From an uncultured Collinsella sp. (lineage in GTDB: Bacteria > Actinomycetota > Coriobacteriia > Coriobacteriales > Coriobacteriaceae): DNA of 64,000 bases. How positions within the stretch are numbered: position 1 is the first letter of the stretch; each line of letters opens with the position of its first letter. The position numbers and the translations under genes are program-made. Location of the stretch: contig CAAEOL010000047.1 in assembly GCA_900757595.1 (NCBI GenBank), positions 3,531 to 67,530 on the forward strand, written 5' to 3'. The notes under the pieces are model-generated. The model saw only the letters and a program-made list of their open reading frames with translations, was not told where the DNA came from and did no database searches. This document shows, piece by piece, positions 17,301 to 26,043 of the stretch.

Positions 17301-17331
17301 CTTGTCTCATATCTAGCACATAGCAGGCCAA

Positions 17332-20300
17332 CTACTTCTTAATGCCGCGTCCCAGACGATTGGCGACCGACGCAACGACCTCCTCGCTGGCCGGCCCGCA
17401 GCTCGCGCAGCCATCGTGGGCACGCATCTGGCCGGTGACCTCGTCCATCGCGAGCGGCGCCACCTTCTCGAGCTTAAAGCCCTTACCGGCGCGCATGTTC
17501 TCCTTTGCCACGCTGATCATAAGCTTAATACGGTTGAGCTGGTTGACCTCGGACGCACCGGGGTCATAGTCCACTGCGACGATGTTGCTCTCGGGGTGCT
17601 GGCGGCGCAGTTCCTTGATCACAGCCTTACCCACCACGTGGTTGGGCAGGCACGCGAAGGGCTGCGTGCAGATGATGTTGGGCGCACCATGGTCGATCAG
17701 GTCGAGCATCTCGGCCGTAAGTAACCAGCCCTCGCCCATGTTGTTACACACCGAAAGCACCGTGCGGGCCTTGTCGGCCATGGTGCCGATGCGCTCGGGC
17801 GCCTCAAAGCGGCGGGACTTTTCGAGCATCTCCTCCACCGGCGTGCGCATCCAGTCCACGAGCTTGATGAGCGCCTGCATACCAGCACGCGTGGTAGCAG
17901 AGCTTCCCAACTCGTCCTTCTGCAGCTCGGCGTTGCTCATGGAGTACAGGAAGAAGTCGAGCAGGCCCGGCACCACTGCCTCGCAGCCCTCGCGCTCAAT
18001 GACATCGACCACGTGGTTGTTGGCCGTGGGATGGAACTTGACCAAGATCTCGCCGACCACGCCCACGCGCGGCTTGGTGCCCTCGCCCACGAGCGGCATG
18101 GTGTCGAACGCGCGGATGGCCTCGCGGCATAGCTTGGTGTAGTTGTGGCGGTTAAACTTGGGCGCCAGCTTGCGGGCGCGCGCCATGTACTCCTCGTAGA
18201 GCGCGTTGGCGGCACCGGGCGTGGCCTCGTACGGGCGGCAGCGGTAGAGCATCTGCATCATCACGTCGCCAAAGAGCACCGCGTAGACTGCCTGCTTAAG
18301 CAGCGCCGGCGTAATCTTAAAGCCGGGGTTGTCCTCGCCGAGCGCCACGGCCGAAAGCGAGATCACCGGGATCTCGGGGTGGCCGCTCTCGCGCAGGGCC
18401 TTGCGGATGAGTGCGATGTAGTTGGTGGCACGGCAGCCGCCGCCGGTCTGGCTGATAACCACGGCAGTCTTGGACAGGTCGTACCGACCGCTCTCGATGG
18501 CCTCCATAATCTGGCCCGTCACCAGGATCGACGGGTAGCAAATGTCGTTGTTCACATAGCGCAGGCCGGCCTCGACGGCGTCGTGATCGGTCGAGGGCAG
18601 CAGCTCCAAGTTGTAGCCAGCACCGCGGAACACCTCTTTGACCAGGTCAAAGTGGATCGGCGCCATCTGCGGGCACAGGATGGTGTAGCCCTCCTCGCGC
18701 ATCTGCTCGGTAAAGGGCACCTTGGGCCACGCGGTCGATGCGCTCTCACGCTGCGCCTCGAACGTGTACTTGCGGCTCGCGAACGCGGGGGCGTCCGTGG
18801 AGGGCGCCACCGGCGCGGCATCGCCCTGCTCGTAGGCCTCGCCCGCGGCCGTGGCCTCGGCCAAGCGCTCGGCCTCCTGGTCCTTGAGCGCTGCCATGAG
18901 CGAGCGGATGCGGATGCGCGCGGCACCCAGGTTGGACACCTCGTCGATCTTGAGCACGGTGTAAATCTTGCCGCTGGCCTCAAGGATTTCCTGCACCTGG
19001 TCGGTGGTCAGAGCGTCCAGACCGCAGCCGAAAGAGTTGAGCTGGATCAGGTCCAGGTCGTTGCGCATCGTCACAAAACGGGCGACGGCGTACAGGCGGC
19101 TGTGGTACATCCACTGGTCGACGACACGAATCGGACGCTCAGGCTTTACCAGATGCGCGAGCGAATCCTCGGTAAAGACCGCAAAGCCAAAGCTCGAAAT
19201 AAGCTCGGGCAGGGCGTGGTTGATCTCGGGGTCGTTATGGTAGGGACGGCCGGCGAGCACAATGCCGTGGCCGCCGTGGTCCTCGACCCACTTAAGAGCC
19301 TCCTCGCCCATGGTCTGGATGTCCTCGTGGAAGCGCGCGTCGGCCTCAAAGGCAGCGTTGACGGCGGCATCGACCTCGGAGCGCGTGATCTTGGGACCGC
19401 GCACGCGACCGCGACCGGCCTCAGCATCGGCCACGCGGTCGACGGCGAGCACCTGGTACAGACGGCGCTTGAGCTCGGTCTTATCGTGATAGGGCACAAA
19501 CGGGTACAGGAACTCGATGTTCTGCTCGCGGATCTCGTCGATGTTGAGTGCCAACGCCGTGGGGTAGCTCATGACGATGGGGCAGTTGTAACAGTTGCCG
19601 GCGGTCGGATCCTCCTTGCGCTCCCAGCGCACGCACGGCATCCAAATGAAGTCGACATCGCGGTCGATGAGGTTCATCACGTGGCCGTGGCTCATCTTGG
19701 CCGGATAGCACACGCTCTCGGACGGCATGGACTCGATGCCCGCCTGGTAAGTCTTTTTGCTCGACTGGTCGGACAGCTGCACGCTAAAGCCCAGGCGCGT
19801 AAAGAACGCATGCCAGAAGGGGTAGTTCTCGTACATGTTGAGTGCACGCGGGATGCCGACGGTGCCGCGCGGGGCCTCGTCGGGACTCAGCACCTCGCGG
19901 TTAAAGAGCAGCTCGTTTTTCTTTTTGAAGAGGTTGGGGGCCTCGGTCTTCTGCTTTTTGTGGCCGGCACCCTTCTCGCAGCGGTTACCGGTAATGAAGC
20001 GCCTGCCGCCGCCAAAGTCGTTGACGGTAAGCTGGCAGTTGTTGGAGCAGCGGCCGCAGCGGACATGCTTTTGCGTCACGGTAAGGTGCGCGATGTCCTC
20101 GGCAGAAAGAATGGTCGAGGTGCCGTCGGCGCCGGCGCGATCGCGGGCGAGCAGGGCCGCACCGTAGGCGCCCATGCAGCCGGCGATGTCGGGACGCACG
20201 GCATGCACGCCGGTGAGCTGCTCAAACGCACGCAACGTGGCATCGGACATAAAGGTGCCGCCCTGAACGATCACCTGGCTGCCGATCTCCTTGGGGTCGC

Positions 20301-22113
20301 GCAGCTTAATGACCTTGAACAGGGCATTCTTGATGACGGAATAGGACAGGCCGGCCGCAATGTCGCCCACCGTGGCGCCTTCCTTTTGCGCCTGCTTGAC
20401 GCGCGAGTTCATAAAGACCGTGCAGCGGCTACCCAGGTCGACGGGGGCCTTGGCATGGATGGCGGCATTGGCGAACGCGCGCACGTCCATGTTCATAGAA
20501 ACGGCGAAGCTCTCGATAAAGCTACCGCAGCCCGACGAGCAGGCCTCGTTGAGCATGATGTGCTCGATAACGCCGTCCTTGACGCGCAGGCACTTCATGT
20601 CCTGGCCGCCAATGTCCAGAATAAACTCGACGCCGGGCAGGAACGCCTTGGCACCGCGCAGGTGCGCGACGGTCTCGATCTCGCCGGAATCGGCCTTGAG
20701 GGCCTCGATGAGCAGCGCCTCACCGTAGCCCGTGGTGGTCACGTGGCCGATGGTGCAGCCCGCGGGGATGTGGTTGTAGAAATCGGCCATGATGACCTTG
20801 GCCGTGCCCAGGATGTCACCGTTGTTGTTGCCGTACCAGGTGTGCAACAGCTGGCCGTCCTCGCCCACGAGCGCGGCCTTCATGGTGGTGGAGCCGGCGT
20901 CGATACCGATGAACACGCGGCCGGTGTAGCCGTCGAGCTTGCCCTTGGGGACGACCTCGGTGTCGTGGCGAGTCTTGAACTCGGCAAAATCCTCGTCGGT
21001 GGCAAAGAGCGGATCCAGACGCTCGACCTCGGCACCCTGTGTGTCACCCAAGGCATCGATAGCCTCGATGAGCTGCGGGAACGTGCTGAGCTTGTTGGAC
21101 TCATGCGCCATGGCGGCGCCGCTCGCCACAAACAGGTGAGCGTTTTGGGGCACAATGCGGTGCTCCTCGTCCAGGTTGAGCGTGAGGTAGAAGCGGTGGC
21201 GCAGCTCGGAGAGGTACTGCAGCGGGCCGCCCAGGAAGGCGACGTTGCCGCGGATGGGACGGCCGCACGCCAGACCCGAGATGGTCTGGGTCACGACGGC
21301 TTGGAAGATGGAAGCGGCGACGTCCTCGGGACGGGCGCCTTCGTTGAGCAGCGGCTGCACGTCGGTCTTGGCAAAAACGCCGCAGCGGCTGGCGATGGGA
21401 TAGATGGTGGTGGCGTTGGCCGCGAGTTCGTTAAGGCCGCTGGCGTCGGTGTGCAGCAGAGTGGCCATCTGGTCGATGAAGGCGCCCGTGCCGCCGGCGC
21501 AGGTGCCGTTCATGCGCTGCTCGATGCCGTTGTCGAAGTAGATGATCTTGGCGTCCTCGCCGCCCAGCTCGATGGCAACATCGGTGGCCGGGATGAGGGT
21601 CTCGACGGCACGCTTGCTGGCGATGACCTCCTGAACAAACTCCAGGTCGAGCCATTGGGACAGCAGCAGGCCGCCTGAGCCGGTAATGGCGCAGGTCATC
21701 TGCGCCGTCGGTAGCACGGTCGCGGCCCCCTCGAACAGGTCGCGGGCGCAGGCGCGGACGTCGGTGTGATGGCGCTGGTACTTGGCATAGACGATTTGGT
21801 TGTCGTCGTTGAGCACGGCGAGCTTGACGGTGGTGGAGCCCACGTCTATGCCCAGATGCAGGTTGCCGCGGGCGGCCTCGGGGTTGAAGATCGCGCCTTC
21901 GGGGGCCTGGGCGGCGGCTACGGGCTCAGCGGCGGTGGCGGGCTCGGCGACGACGGACGTCTCCCCTGCCACGTTCTTGGCATCGGCAACTGCCTCAGCA
22001 ACTTTCTCGGCAGCCGCGGTCGCGGCCTTCTGCGCGGCGTCCACCACGGCGGGCGCAGCCTCGCGTGCGGCAGCGACCACACGGTCTTTAATGCCCTCGA
22101 CGAGTTTGCTCAT
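17332..22113 (-). CDS. Giant 2-hydroxyacyl-CoA dehydratase activator-type protein (BadF x2 + DUF2229 + HgdB-like)
   Basis: 1593 residues. Residues 1-80 are Ala/Glu/Lys-rich and probably helical, an unusual addition. Two BadF/BadG-type ASKHA ATPase domains follow, opening with GIDVGSTTVKLAVL (residue 88) and GIDAGSTTMKAALV (about 403). GGTGAFIDQM and ACSSGCGSFIESF carry the cysteines that bridge the [4Fe-4S] cluster in known activators. A CGRCSNNC segment (about 682) begins the DUF2229/CoA-E-activator region, and an HgdB-like reductase domain fills the C-terminal third (CPQMAPIHFDL, TGGGCRATNY). Activators use ATP to drive an electron into radical dehydratases; fused proteins of this length have unknown substrates. 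Transcribed with the TetR gene 11 bases upstream. Confidence 0.9.
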   Translation of the reverse strand: MSKLVEGIKDRVVAAAREAAPAVVDAAQKAATAAAEKVAEAVADAKNVAGETSVVAEPATAAEPVAAAQAPEGAIFNPEAARGNLHLGIDVGSTTVKLAVLNDDNQIVYAKYQRHHTDVRACARDLFEGAATVLPTAQMTCAITGSGGLLLSQWLDLEFVQEVIASKRAVETLIPATDVAIELGGEDAKIIYFDNGIEQRMNGTCAGGTGAFIDQMATLLHTDASGLNELAANATTIYPIASRCGVFAKTDVQPLLNEGARPEDVAASIFQAVVTQTISGLACGRPIRGNVAFLGGPLQYLSELRHRFYLTLNLDEEHRIVPQNAHLFVASGAAMAHESNKLSTFPQLIEAIDALGDTQGAEVERLDPLFATDEDFAEFKTRHDTEVVPKGKLDGYTGRVFIGIDAGSTTMKAALVGEDGQLLHTWYGNNNGDILGTAKVIMADFYNHIPAGCTIGHVTTTGYGEALLIEALKADSGEIETVAHLRGAKAFLPGVEFILDIGGQDMKCLRVKDGVIEHIMLNEACSSGCGSFIESFAVSMNMDVRAFANAAIHAKAPVDLGSRCTVFMNSRVKQAQKEGATVGDIAAGLSYSVIKNALFKVIKLRDPKEIGSQVIVQGGTFMSDATLRAFEQLTGVHAVRPDIAGCMGAYGAALLARDRAGADGTSTILSAEDIAHLTVTQKHVRCGRCSNNCQLTVNDFGGGRRFITGNRCEKGAGHKKQKTEAPNLFKKKNELLFNREVLSPDEAPRGTVGIPRALNMYENYPFWHAFFTRLGFSVQLSDQSSKKTYQAGIESMPSESVCYPAKMSHGHVMNLIDRDVDFIWMPCVRWERKEDPTAGNCYNCPIVMSYPTALALNIDEIREQNIEFLYPFVPYHDKTELKRRLYQVLAVDRVADAEAGRGRVRGPKITRSEVDAAVNAAFEADARFHEDIQTMGEEALKWVEDHGGHGIVLAGRPYHNDPEINHALPELISSFGFAVFTEDSLAHLVKPERPIRVVDQWMYHSRLYAVARFVTMRNDLDLIQLNSFGCGLDALTTDQVQEILEASGKIYTVLKIDEVSNLGAARIRIRSLMAALKDQEAERLAEATAAGEAYEQGDAAPVAPSTDAPAFASRKYTFEAQRESASTAWPKVPFTEQMREEGYTILCPQMAPIHFDLVKEVFRGAGYNLELLPSTDHDAVEAGLRYVNNDICYPSILVTGQIMEAIESGRYDLSKTAVVISQTGGGCRATNYIALIRKALRESGHPEIPVISLSAVALGEDNPGFKITPALLKQAVYAVLFGDVMMQMLYRCRPYEATPGAANALYEEYMARARKLAPKFNRHNYTKLCREAIRAFDTMPLVGEGTKPRVGVVGEILVKFHPTANNHVVDVIEREGCEAVVPGLLDFFLYSMSNAELQKDELGSSATTRAGMQALIKLVDWMRTPVEEMLEKSRRFEAPERIGTMADKARTVLSVCNNMGEGWLLTAEMLDLIDHGAPNIICTQPFACLPNHVVGKAVIKELRRQHPESNIVAVDYDPGASEVNQLNRIKLMISVAKENMRAGKGFKLEKVAPLAMDEVTGQMRAHDGCASCGPASEEVVASVANRLGRGIKK

Positions 22114-22124
22114 TGTCTCTCCTC

Positions 22125-22835
22125 TTAGTTGTTGGACTCGACGGTTGCGGTGGTGTCGACCGCGTCCTCGAGCTGCAGATTCAATAGCTTCATGCCGTAT
22201 TCCGGCACGTTGATATCGATGGGTTGGCCATACAGGTCGCCGGGGCGCACAAAGGCGATGACCGTCATAATGCGCGCCATGGTCTCGGGCGATTCAGAAA
22301 GGTCACGCTCAAACCAACGTTGGATCATGCCGACCTCGGCACTTACGACATAGGTGACGTAGTAGTCAAAGAAGGTGCCCAGCGCCAAGCCCAAAATGCC
22401 CGTCTGTGCACGCGGCACCACAGCCTCACGCGCGGTGTCGATAATCTTTTTAATAAAGGCAGGGTCGCCGCCCGGGCCCAGCAGGGCCCCGATAAGGTCA
22501 CGATTAGCCGCAAGATAGCGAAGCAGCTCAACCGAACCGGGTGCCGGCTCGAGCTCGTCGATATTGCGGTAAAGATCGGGTAATTGAGCTGCGGTGATAA
22601 GCTCCACCCGCTCACGAATCTCGGCAAGCAGGCCGTCCTCGATCTGGCTGATAAAGTCGGGGATATCGCGGTAGTGCGAATAGAACGTGCGGCGCGTAAG
22701 GCCGGCACGCTCGGTGAGCGACGCGACGTTAATGCGCGAAAGGTCGCCGCTTTCGGCAAGCTCGCTGGCAAGTGCCTGGCGAAGAGCACGCTGTGAGCGA
22801 AGGGACCGGCGATCACATTTCTCGAGCTGGGACAA
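22125..22835 (-). CDS. TetR/AcrR family regulator of the activase operon
   Basis: 236 residues from a TTG at 22835 supported by GGAGG six bases upstream. The N-terminal TetR helix-turn-helix is LTERAGLTRRTFYSHYRDIP. The C-terminal ligand domain is hydrophobic and all helical. It is the first gene of a two-gene unit with the giant activase (11-nt gap), so it probably controls its own operon. The likely operator is the pair of palindromes just upstream at 22858-22901. The inducer is unknown. Confidence 0.9.
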   Translation of the reverse strand: MSQLEKCDRRSLRSQRALRQALASELAESGDLSRINVASLTERAGLTRRTFYSHYRDIPDFISQIEDGLLAEIRERVELITAAQLPDLYRNIDELEPAPGSVELLRYLAANRDLIGALLGPGGDPAFIKKIIDTAREAVVPRAQTGILGLALGTFFDYYVTYVVSAEVGMIQRWFERDLSESPETMARIMTVIAFVRPGDLYGQPIDINVPEYGMKLLNLQLEDAVDTTATVESNN

Positions 22836-22857
22836 GCGTCCTCCTTGTTACTCAGCC

Positions 22858-22901
22858 TGTGCGCTATTGCACAGTGCGAGTATTATTGCACACCGTGTGC
22901 A
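22858..22901 (-). promoter_or_regulatory. Probable TetR operator pair upstream of the activase operon
   Basis: TGCACACCGTGTGCA at 22887-22901 is a palindrome with a single central mismatch. TGTGC-N6-GCACA lies at 22858-22873. Both share the TGCAC half-site and sit within 70 bases upstream of the TTG start, suggesting autoregulation (inference). Confidence 0.65.
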
Positions 22902-23013
22902 TCAACACGTAAAGGCAATATTTGGGATGTGACAGAGGGATTATCCCCTTGTCGCATCCAGTGACCGCCTAGGTTGTGCCGGTTGTGCCTGGCTTTTGGA
23001 GCGGTATTACCGA

Positions 23014-23042
23014 TTGTTCAAAATGGCATTCGTGGGTAGAAT
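23014..23042 (+). promoter_or_regulatory. Promoter of a candidate antisense RNA
   Basis: TTGTTC (-35) and TAGAAT (-10) are separated by 17 bases and read on the plus strand toward the toxin gene's 3' end. Expected start is near 23049. Confidence 0.65.
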
Positions 23043-23048
23043 AGTGCC

Positions 23049-23131
23049 GACGGCAGCCCAAGTTCTGCTAAGCTGGGCAGCGCCGTTGCTTGGTTTAAGG
23101 GGTCAACGCCTTAGCGGCGGCGACCCCTTTT
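23049..23131 (+). ncRNA. Candidate antisense antitoxin RNA
   Basis: A transcript of about 83 nt would start after the promoter at 23014-23042 and end at a terminator with stem AAGGGGTC (23097-23104) and GACCCCTT (23122-23129) followed by TTTTA. An upstream hairpin pairs ACGGC/GCCGT and GCCCA/TGGGC. Its 3' end overlaps the last 21 bases of the convergent 41-codon toxin-like gene, the arrangement of ratA and SR4. Existence of the RNA is inferred. Confidence 0.6.
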
Positions 23132-23236
23132 ACGTTGCTTCGAACGTTGCTTGAGTGCCTCGGAAAGTCCGATGAGCGTCGTGAGGAGCGAGACCAAGGC
23201 GGTCAGGAGCCTCACAAAATCAATCAAATCGGTCAT
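23111..23236 (-). CDS. 41-residue hydrophobic/basic peptide, candidate type I toxin
   Basis: This small gene is outside the usual size cut-off. It encodes MTDLIDFVRLLTALVSLLTT followed by LIGLSEALKQRSK and a basic QRKRGRRR end: one transmembrane helix of about 20 residues and a strongly positive C-terminus. That is the make-up of TxpA/BsrG-like holin-like toxins. A strong GGGAGGTG site lies seven bases before the ATG, but it pairs with CCCTCC upstream, so translation may be held off. No sequence identity to a named toxin is claimed. The gene lies between the TetR and HAD genes, unrelated to either. Confidence 0.65.
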   Translation of the reverse strand: MTDLIDFVRLLTALVSLLTTLIGLSEALKQRSKQRKRGRRR

Positions 23237-23244
23237 GGGCATCA

Positions 23245-23306
23245 CCTCCCATCAAATGGAGGGCGCTGCCCGGCACATGGAACTGCCGCCAACAGCATCA
23301 ATTCTA
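23245..23306 (-). promoter_or_regulatory. Toxin promoter and SD-sequestering leader
   Basis: On the minus strand TAGAAT (23306-23301) can serve as -10, with a weak TTCGCA-like -35. The leader carries CCCTCCA (23263-23257) pairing perfectly with TGGGAGG (23251-23245) across a 5-nt loop, hiding the Shine-Dalgarno. Leader length would be about 58 nt. Confidence 0.6.
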
Positions 23307-23707
23307 TCAAAGCGCAATTAGATATGCGAATGTTTGTTCGCATTTCAGAAGATCGGAGCTCGGTTATGGCAAAGGAACAGTTCCTTTGCCATACCCGAGC
23401 TTGTCGCCGAACTGCTACCTACATTTTTCAAGTTATTCGGCCACGCTGCTGGTTCTGTATAAATGCACCGCCGGGATTATCTGAGAGTTTTTGTCCTTAT
23501 TTGAGCGCATGCATGCCCATTTGCTCACTTACGTCACCGAATCAAACACCATTAGAGGTGTGAATGTTCCTGAGAGGGCATCTTTTGCCATTTAACGACC
23601 TCCGACAGGCCGAATAACTCGAAATTTGTTGGTGGCGAAAGCGTAACAGTCCTATACGCCAAAAGCCGGCATCTCCCATGTGACAAAGGAAGTGTCCCTT
23701 TGTCACA
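23264..23707. other. Intergenic region with two ACAGG-type hairpins
   Basis: Beyond the toxin leader I see no gene to 23707. It holds a hairpin at 23358-23400 and another at 23678-23708. The stretch 23401-23677 is AT-richer and shows nothing I can name. Confidence 0.6.
23358..23400. repeat. ACAGG-loop-related hairpin, copy 4 (divergent loop)
   Basis: GCTCGG-T-TATGGCAAAGGAA pairs with TTCCTTTGCCATA-C-CCGAGC, giving about 19 bp with one internal mismatch and a 3-nt CAG loop. It keeps the AAAGG/CCTTT flanks of the family but not the full loop, so membership is tentative. Confidence 0.6.
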
Positions 23708-23708
23708 T
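23678..23708 (-). repeat. ACAGG-loop-related hairpin, copy 5 (abuts HAD gene stop)
   Basis: A perfect 11-bp stem ATGTGACAAAG/CTTTGTCACAT encloses GAAGTGTCC. The last stem base is the first base of the TAA stop (minus strand) of the HAD phosphatase gene. Confidence 0.85.
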
Positions 23709-24565
23709 TATTCGATGACGGTGCGGGAGTTTTGCTCGCGCATGGTGGCGAGCATGTGTTTGGGGACGGCATGGACCATGCAGCTGCCGATAGTTGCGCT
23801 CGCGGCGGCTTTAGCTGCAGCGCTAGCGTTTTTGGTCGCGTAGCTGTGGCGGAAACGCTTGAGCATGGCAATGTCGTTGCCGCCGTCGCCGTAGACCGCG
23901 ACCTCGTCCTCGGCAATGCCGTAGTAGCCCGCCAGCCAGACCACGCTCTCGCCCTTGTTGCATGCCACATCCGTGATCTCGAACATCACCGGGTCAAACG
24001 GCGCGTTGACCACGCGGTCCGAGCGCTCGGCCAAATACGCCTTAAGGTCGCGCTCCAGCTCGGACGAGATCACACGGCAGTTGATCTTGCACACATCGTG
24101 GCGCAGGATGTCGCCGATCGACTGGTCAAAATACTGCTCCTCGTGATACCCGCCACGCGCACGCATACCACGCATCACGATGCGCTTGATGGGGCTGTCC
24201 TTTTTAAAGCCCGCCTGGTGCATCTCGAACGAACCGCTCGAGAACATACCGTCGGGCGTGGAGCAGTCAAAGCAGATATCCGGAAACTCCTTGAGCAGCT
24301 CCTCGGTGATCTGTGGGTCGATGGTCCAGGTCTTGAGCACCTCGCCATGACTGTCGCGCACGATGGAGCCGTTAGAGCAGCAGGCGTCAAGCGCCAGGCC
24401 CGTAAAGCCATGCTCGCCGATCGGCAACGTCGAGCGCCCGGTCGCGGGAACCACATGCAGGCCAGCCTCGGTCAGCTCGCGAATGGCACGGCGGATAGCC
24501 CCGTCTGCCTCGTGCAGGGCGTTCAGCAGCGTTCCGTCTAAGTCACTCGCAAACATCTTGATCAT
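23708..24565 (-). CDS. HAD superfamily hydrolase, Cof-type
   Basis: 285 residues from the ATG at 24565; the ATG six bases upstream is too close to AGAGG. The four HAD motifs are visible: FASDLDGTLL (nucleophile Asp), PATGRS, a central Lys, and YGDGGNDIAMLKRF. A large C2-type cap domain lies between motifs II and III, as in Cof/YbjI phosphatases of sugar phosphates and flavins. The exact substrate is unknown. It ends directly in a hairpin repeat and is followed upstream by the MFS gene on the same strand. Confidence 0.92.
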   Translation of the reverse strand: MIKMFASDLDGTLLNALHEADGAIRRAIRELTEAGLHVVPATGRSTLPIGEHGFTGLALDACCSNGSIVRDSHGEVLKTWTIDPQITEELLKEFPDICFDCSTPDGMFSSGSFEMHQAGFKKDSPIKRIVMRGMRARGGYHEEQYFDQSIGDILRHDVCKINCRVISSELERDLKAYLAERSDRVVNAPFDPVMFEITDVACNKGESVVWLAGYYGIAEDEVAVYGDGGNDIAMLKRFRHSYATKNASAAAKAAASATIGSCMVHAVPKHMLATMREQNSRTVIE

Positions 24566-24680
24566 GGGCATGCCTCTCTTTCGTCTGCACGATATTTTAG
24601 ACGAGAATGAGCGCGCCCATGCAAGGGCGCTCCAACGCGCCGGGACATTCGCTCCCGCAAAGCCACAGTGCCCCAGCGCG

Positions 24681-25943
24681 TTAAATCAATCGCCACAAGC
24701 GACTTTTCAGCCGATAAAACAGCGCCGTCGTCAACGTCAGCACCGCCAACATGGCTGCGAATACAATCGCCGGTGTCCATCGATCATATGCAACCCCGTA
24801 CGTCAATTGGCCGATAGGTGTTGCGCAGGAAAGGACCATGTAAACGACCGAAAGCACTTTTCCGCAGAGCTCAGTCGGCGCTGCCCGCTGAACAAACGCG
24901 ATGATTTCAACCGACGCAATGGCCACCCACACCATGACCCATGCCGAACCAACCGTAAACACGGTGAACACGCATACATCCGCGCCGAACAGTAGCGTAA
25001 CAATAATCGGTACGACTCCTAAACAGATCATCGCAACATATCGACATATGCCATTGAGAGAAAAGCGATGCGGCCAAATGCCGACCAAGCCACTGCCGGC
25101 AAGACCACCCAAGCCCAGAGCAACCTCAACCATCCCAACGCAGGACGATTGCATGCCAAGATGCTTTGTAACAATAATGGGAGCGCCAATCGTTAGCCCA
25201 ACCAACGCAAGGTTTAAAACGGCCGCAAGCAAAATCACGGCGACCAATGATGCATTTTGCAACAGATACCGAATCGACTCCCGAAAATCGTTTCGGCATG
25301 TCGTACGAGTCGCGCAGTCTCCCATCGTTTCAGATGAGGCATTTTGCTTGAGCGCGCCCCCAAACAGCAGGGCTGAAATCGCAAACGTCACCGACGCGAT
25401 CGCGCAAAGGGTGTCGATACCAAAACACCCATAGACTGCCGTCCCGACCACAGGGCCCAAGATATTGCTCGCCATAGTCATCTGCGAAACCAATGCGGTG
25501 GCCCGCTCAACCTTCTTTTCACCCGCCATGCGCACCGTCTCAATTTGAAGCATCGGTTTCAGCAGTGATTGGATGCCATATTGGACGCAAAGCATTGCTA
25601 CCACGACAACGGCAAGAGGCAGCGAACGCTTCATGGGGATAAACAACAATGATGCAGCCGTCAGAACAATGCTGAGCACCACAAGAACCCCGCGATGTCT
25701 CCTGCGATCCGCTAAGATCCCACCAACCGGAGTCGCGAGCACACCTGGTATGAACGCTATCGCCGCGACGGTGCCATATAACGTTGACGAGCCGCTGCAA
25801 TCGAACAAGTAAAGCGGGCACGCAAAGCACAGTGCCGACAACATCGAATACGCGCACAGCTGTGCAACCAGAAGCTCCGTGAGTCTAATTGACCGCACTG
25901 TTTTTGATTCCAACGATGCACTGACGTCTCTCAAACCAGCCAT
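24681..25943 (-). CDS. MFS transporter, probable drug/metabolite exporter
   Basis: 420 residues from the ATG at 25943, 12 hydrophobic helices, with PVGGILADRRRHRGVLV as the conserved loop 2-3 motif. This plan fits the DHA1/MefA-type exporters. A TetR gene lies directly upstream on the same strand, and two matching palindromes flank the short gap between them, so expression is probably repressed by that TetR and relieved by a transported compound (inference). Codon use is less GC-rich than in neighbouring housekeeping genes, consistent with horizontal acquisition of the pair. Confidence 0.88.
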   Translation of the reverse strand: MAGLRDVSASLESKTVRSIRLTELLVAQLCAYSMLSALCFACPLYLFDCSGSSTLYGTVAAIAFIPGVLATPVGGILADRRRHRGVLVVLSIVLTAASLLFIPMKRSLPLAVVVVAMLCVQYGIQSLLKPMLQIETVRMAGEKKVERATALVSQMTMASNILGPVVGTAVYGCFGIDTLCAIASVTFAISALLFGGALKQNASSETMGDCATRTTCRNDFRESIRYLLQNASLVAVILLAAVLNLALVGLTIGAPIIVTKHLGMQSSCVGMVEVALGLGGLAGSGLVGIWPHRFSLNGICRYVAMICLGVVPIIVTLLFGADVCVFTVFTVGSAWVMVWVAIASVEIIAFVQRAAPTELCGKVLSVVYMVLSCATPIGQLTYGVAYDRWTPAIVFAAMLAVLTLTTALFYRLKSRLWRLI

Positions 25944-25956
25944 AAGTCCGCCCCCT

Positions 25957-25977
25957 ATACATACCGTTAGTATGTAT
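25957..25977. promoter_or_regulatory. TetR operator 1, MFS promoter
   Basis: ATACATAC-CGTTA-GTATGTAT is a palindrome with perfect 8-bp arms, 14 bases upstream of the MFS start codon. Confidence 0.8.
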
Positions 25978-25990
25978 TTAATGACTTGAA

Positions 25991-26011
25991 AAGGGCAGCC
26001 GTGGCTACCCT
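25991..26011 (-). terminator. Terminator between tetR and the MFS gene
   Basis: AGGGCAGCC and GGCTACCCT form a short hairpin; on the minus strand it is followed by TTTTC. Confidence 0.65.
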
Positions 26012-26021
26012 CACAAATCAA

Positions 26022-26042
26022 TTACATACCGTTGGTATCTAT
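26022..26042. promoter_or_regulatory. TetR operator 2
   Basis: TACATACCGTTGGTATCTA repeats operator 1 almost base for base (ACATACCGTTnGTAT). It ends two bases from the tetR stop codon, on the far side of the terminator. The 65-bp spacing is about six helical turns. Confidence 0.75.
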
Positions 26043-26043
26043 A

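Larger units (their letters stand above)
16851..17331. other. 480-bp AT-richer intergenic region
   Basis: No gene is evident. It holds several CATATG-containing words, a 20-bp inverted repeat at 17084-17214 and the terminator of the dehydratase-activator gene. The base composition is visibly more AT-rich than the neighbours. Confidence 0.6.

Noticed and set aside
18145..21678. Very long plus-strand open frame (over 1100 codons) opposite the activase gene
   Set aside because: It is a GC-bias shadow: the minus-strand protein has full BadF and HgdB motifs, whereas this frame has none and is unnaturally rich in Gly, Val, His, Leu and Ala.
23358..23400. Full membership of this hairpin in the CCTGTCCC-loop family
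   Set aside because: It shares the AAAGG/CCTTT flanks but has only a 3-nt loop, so I list it as related only.
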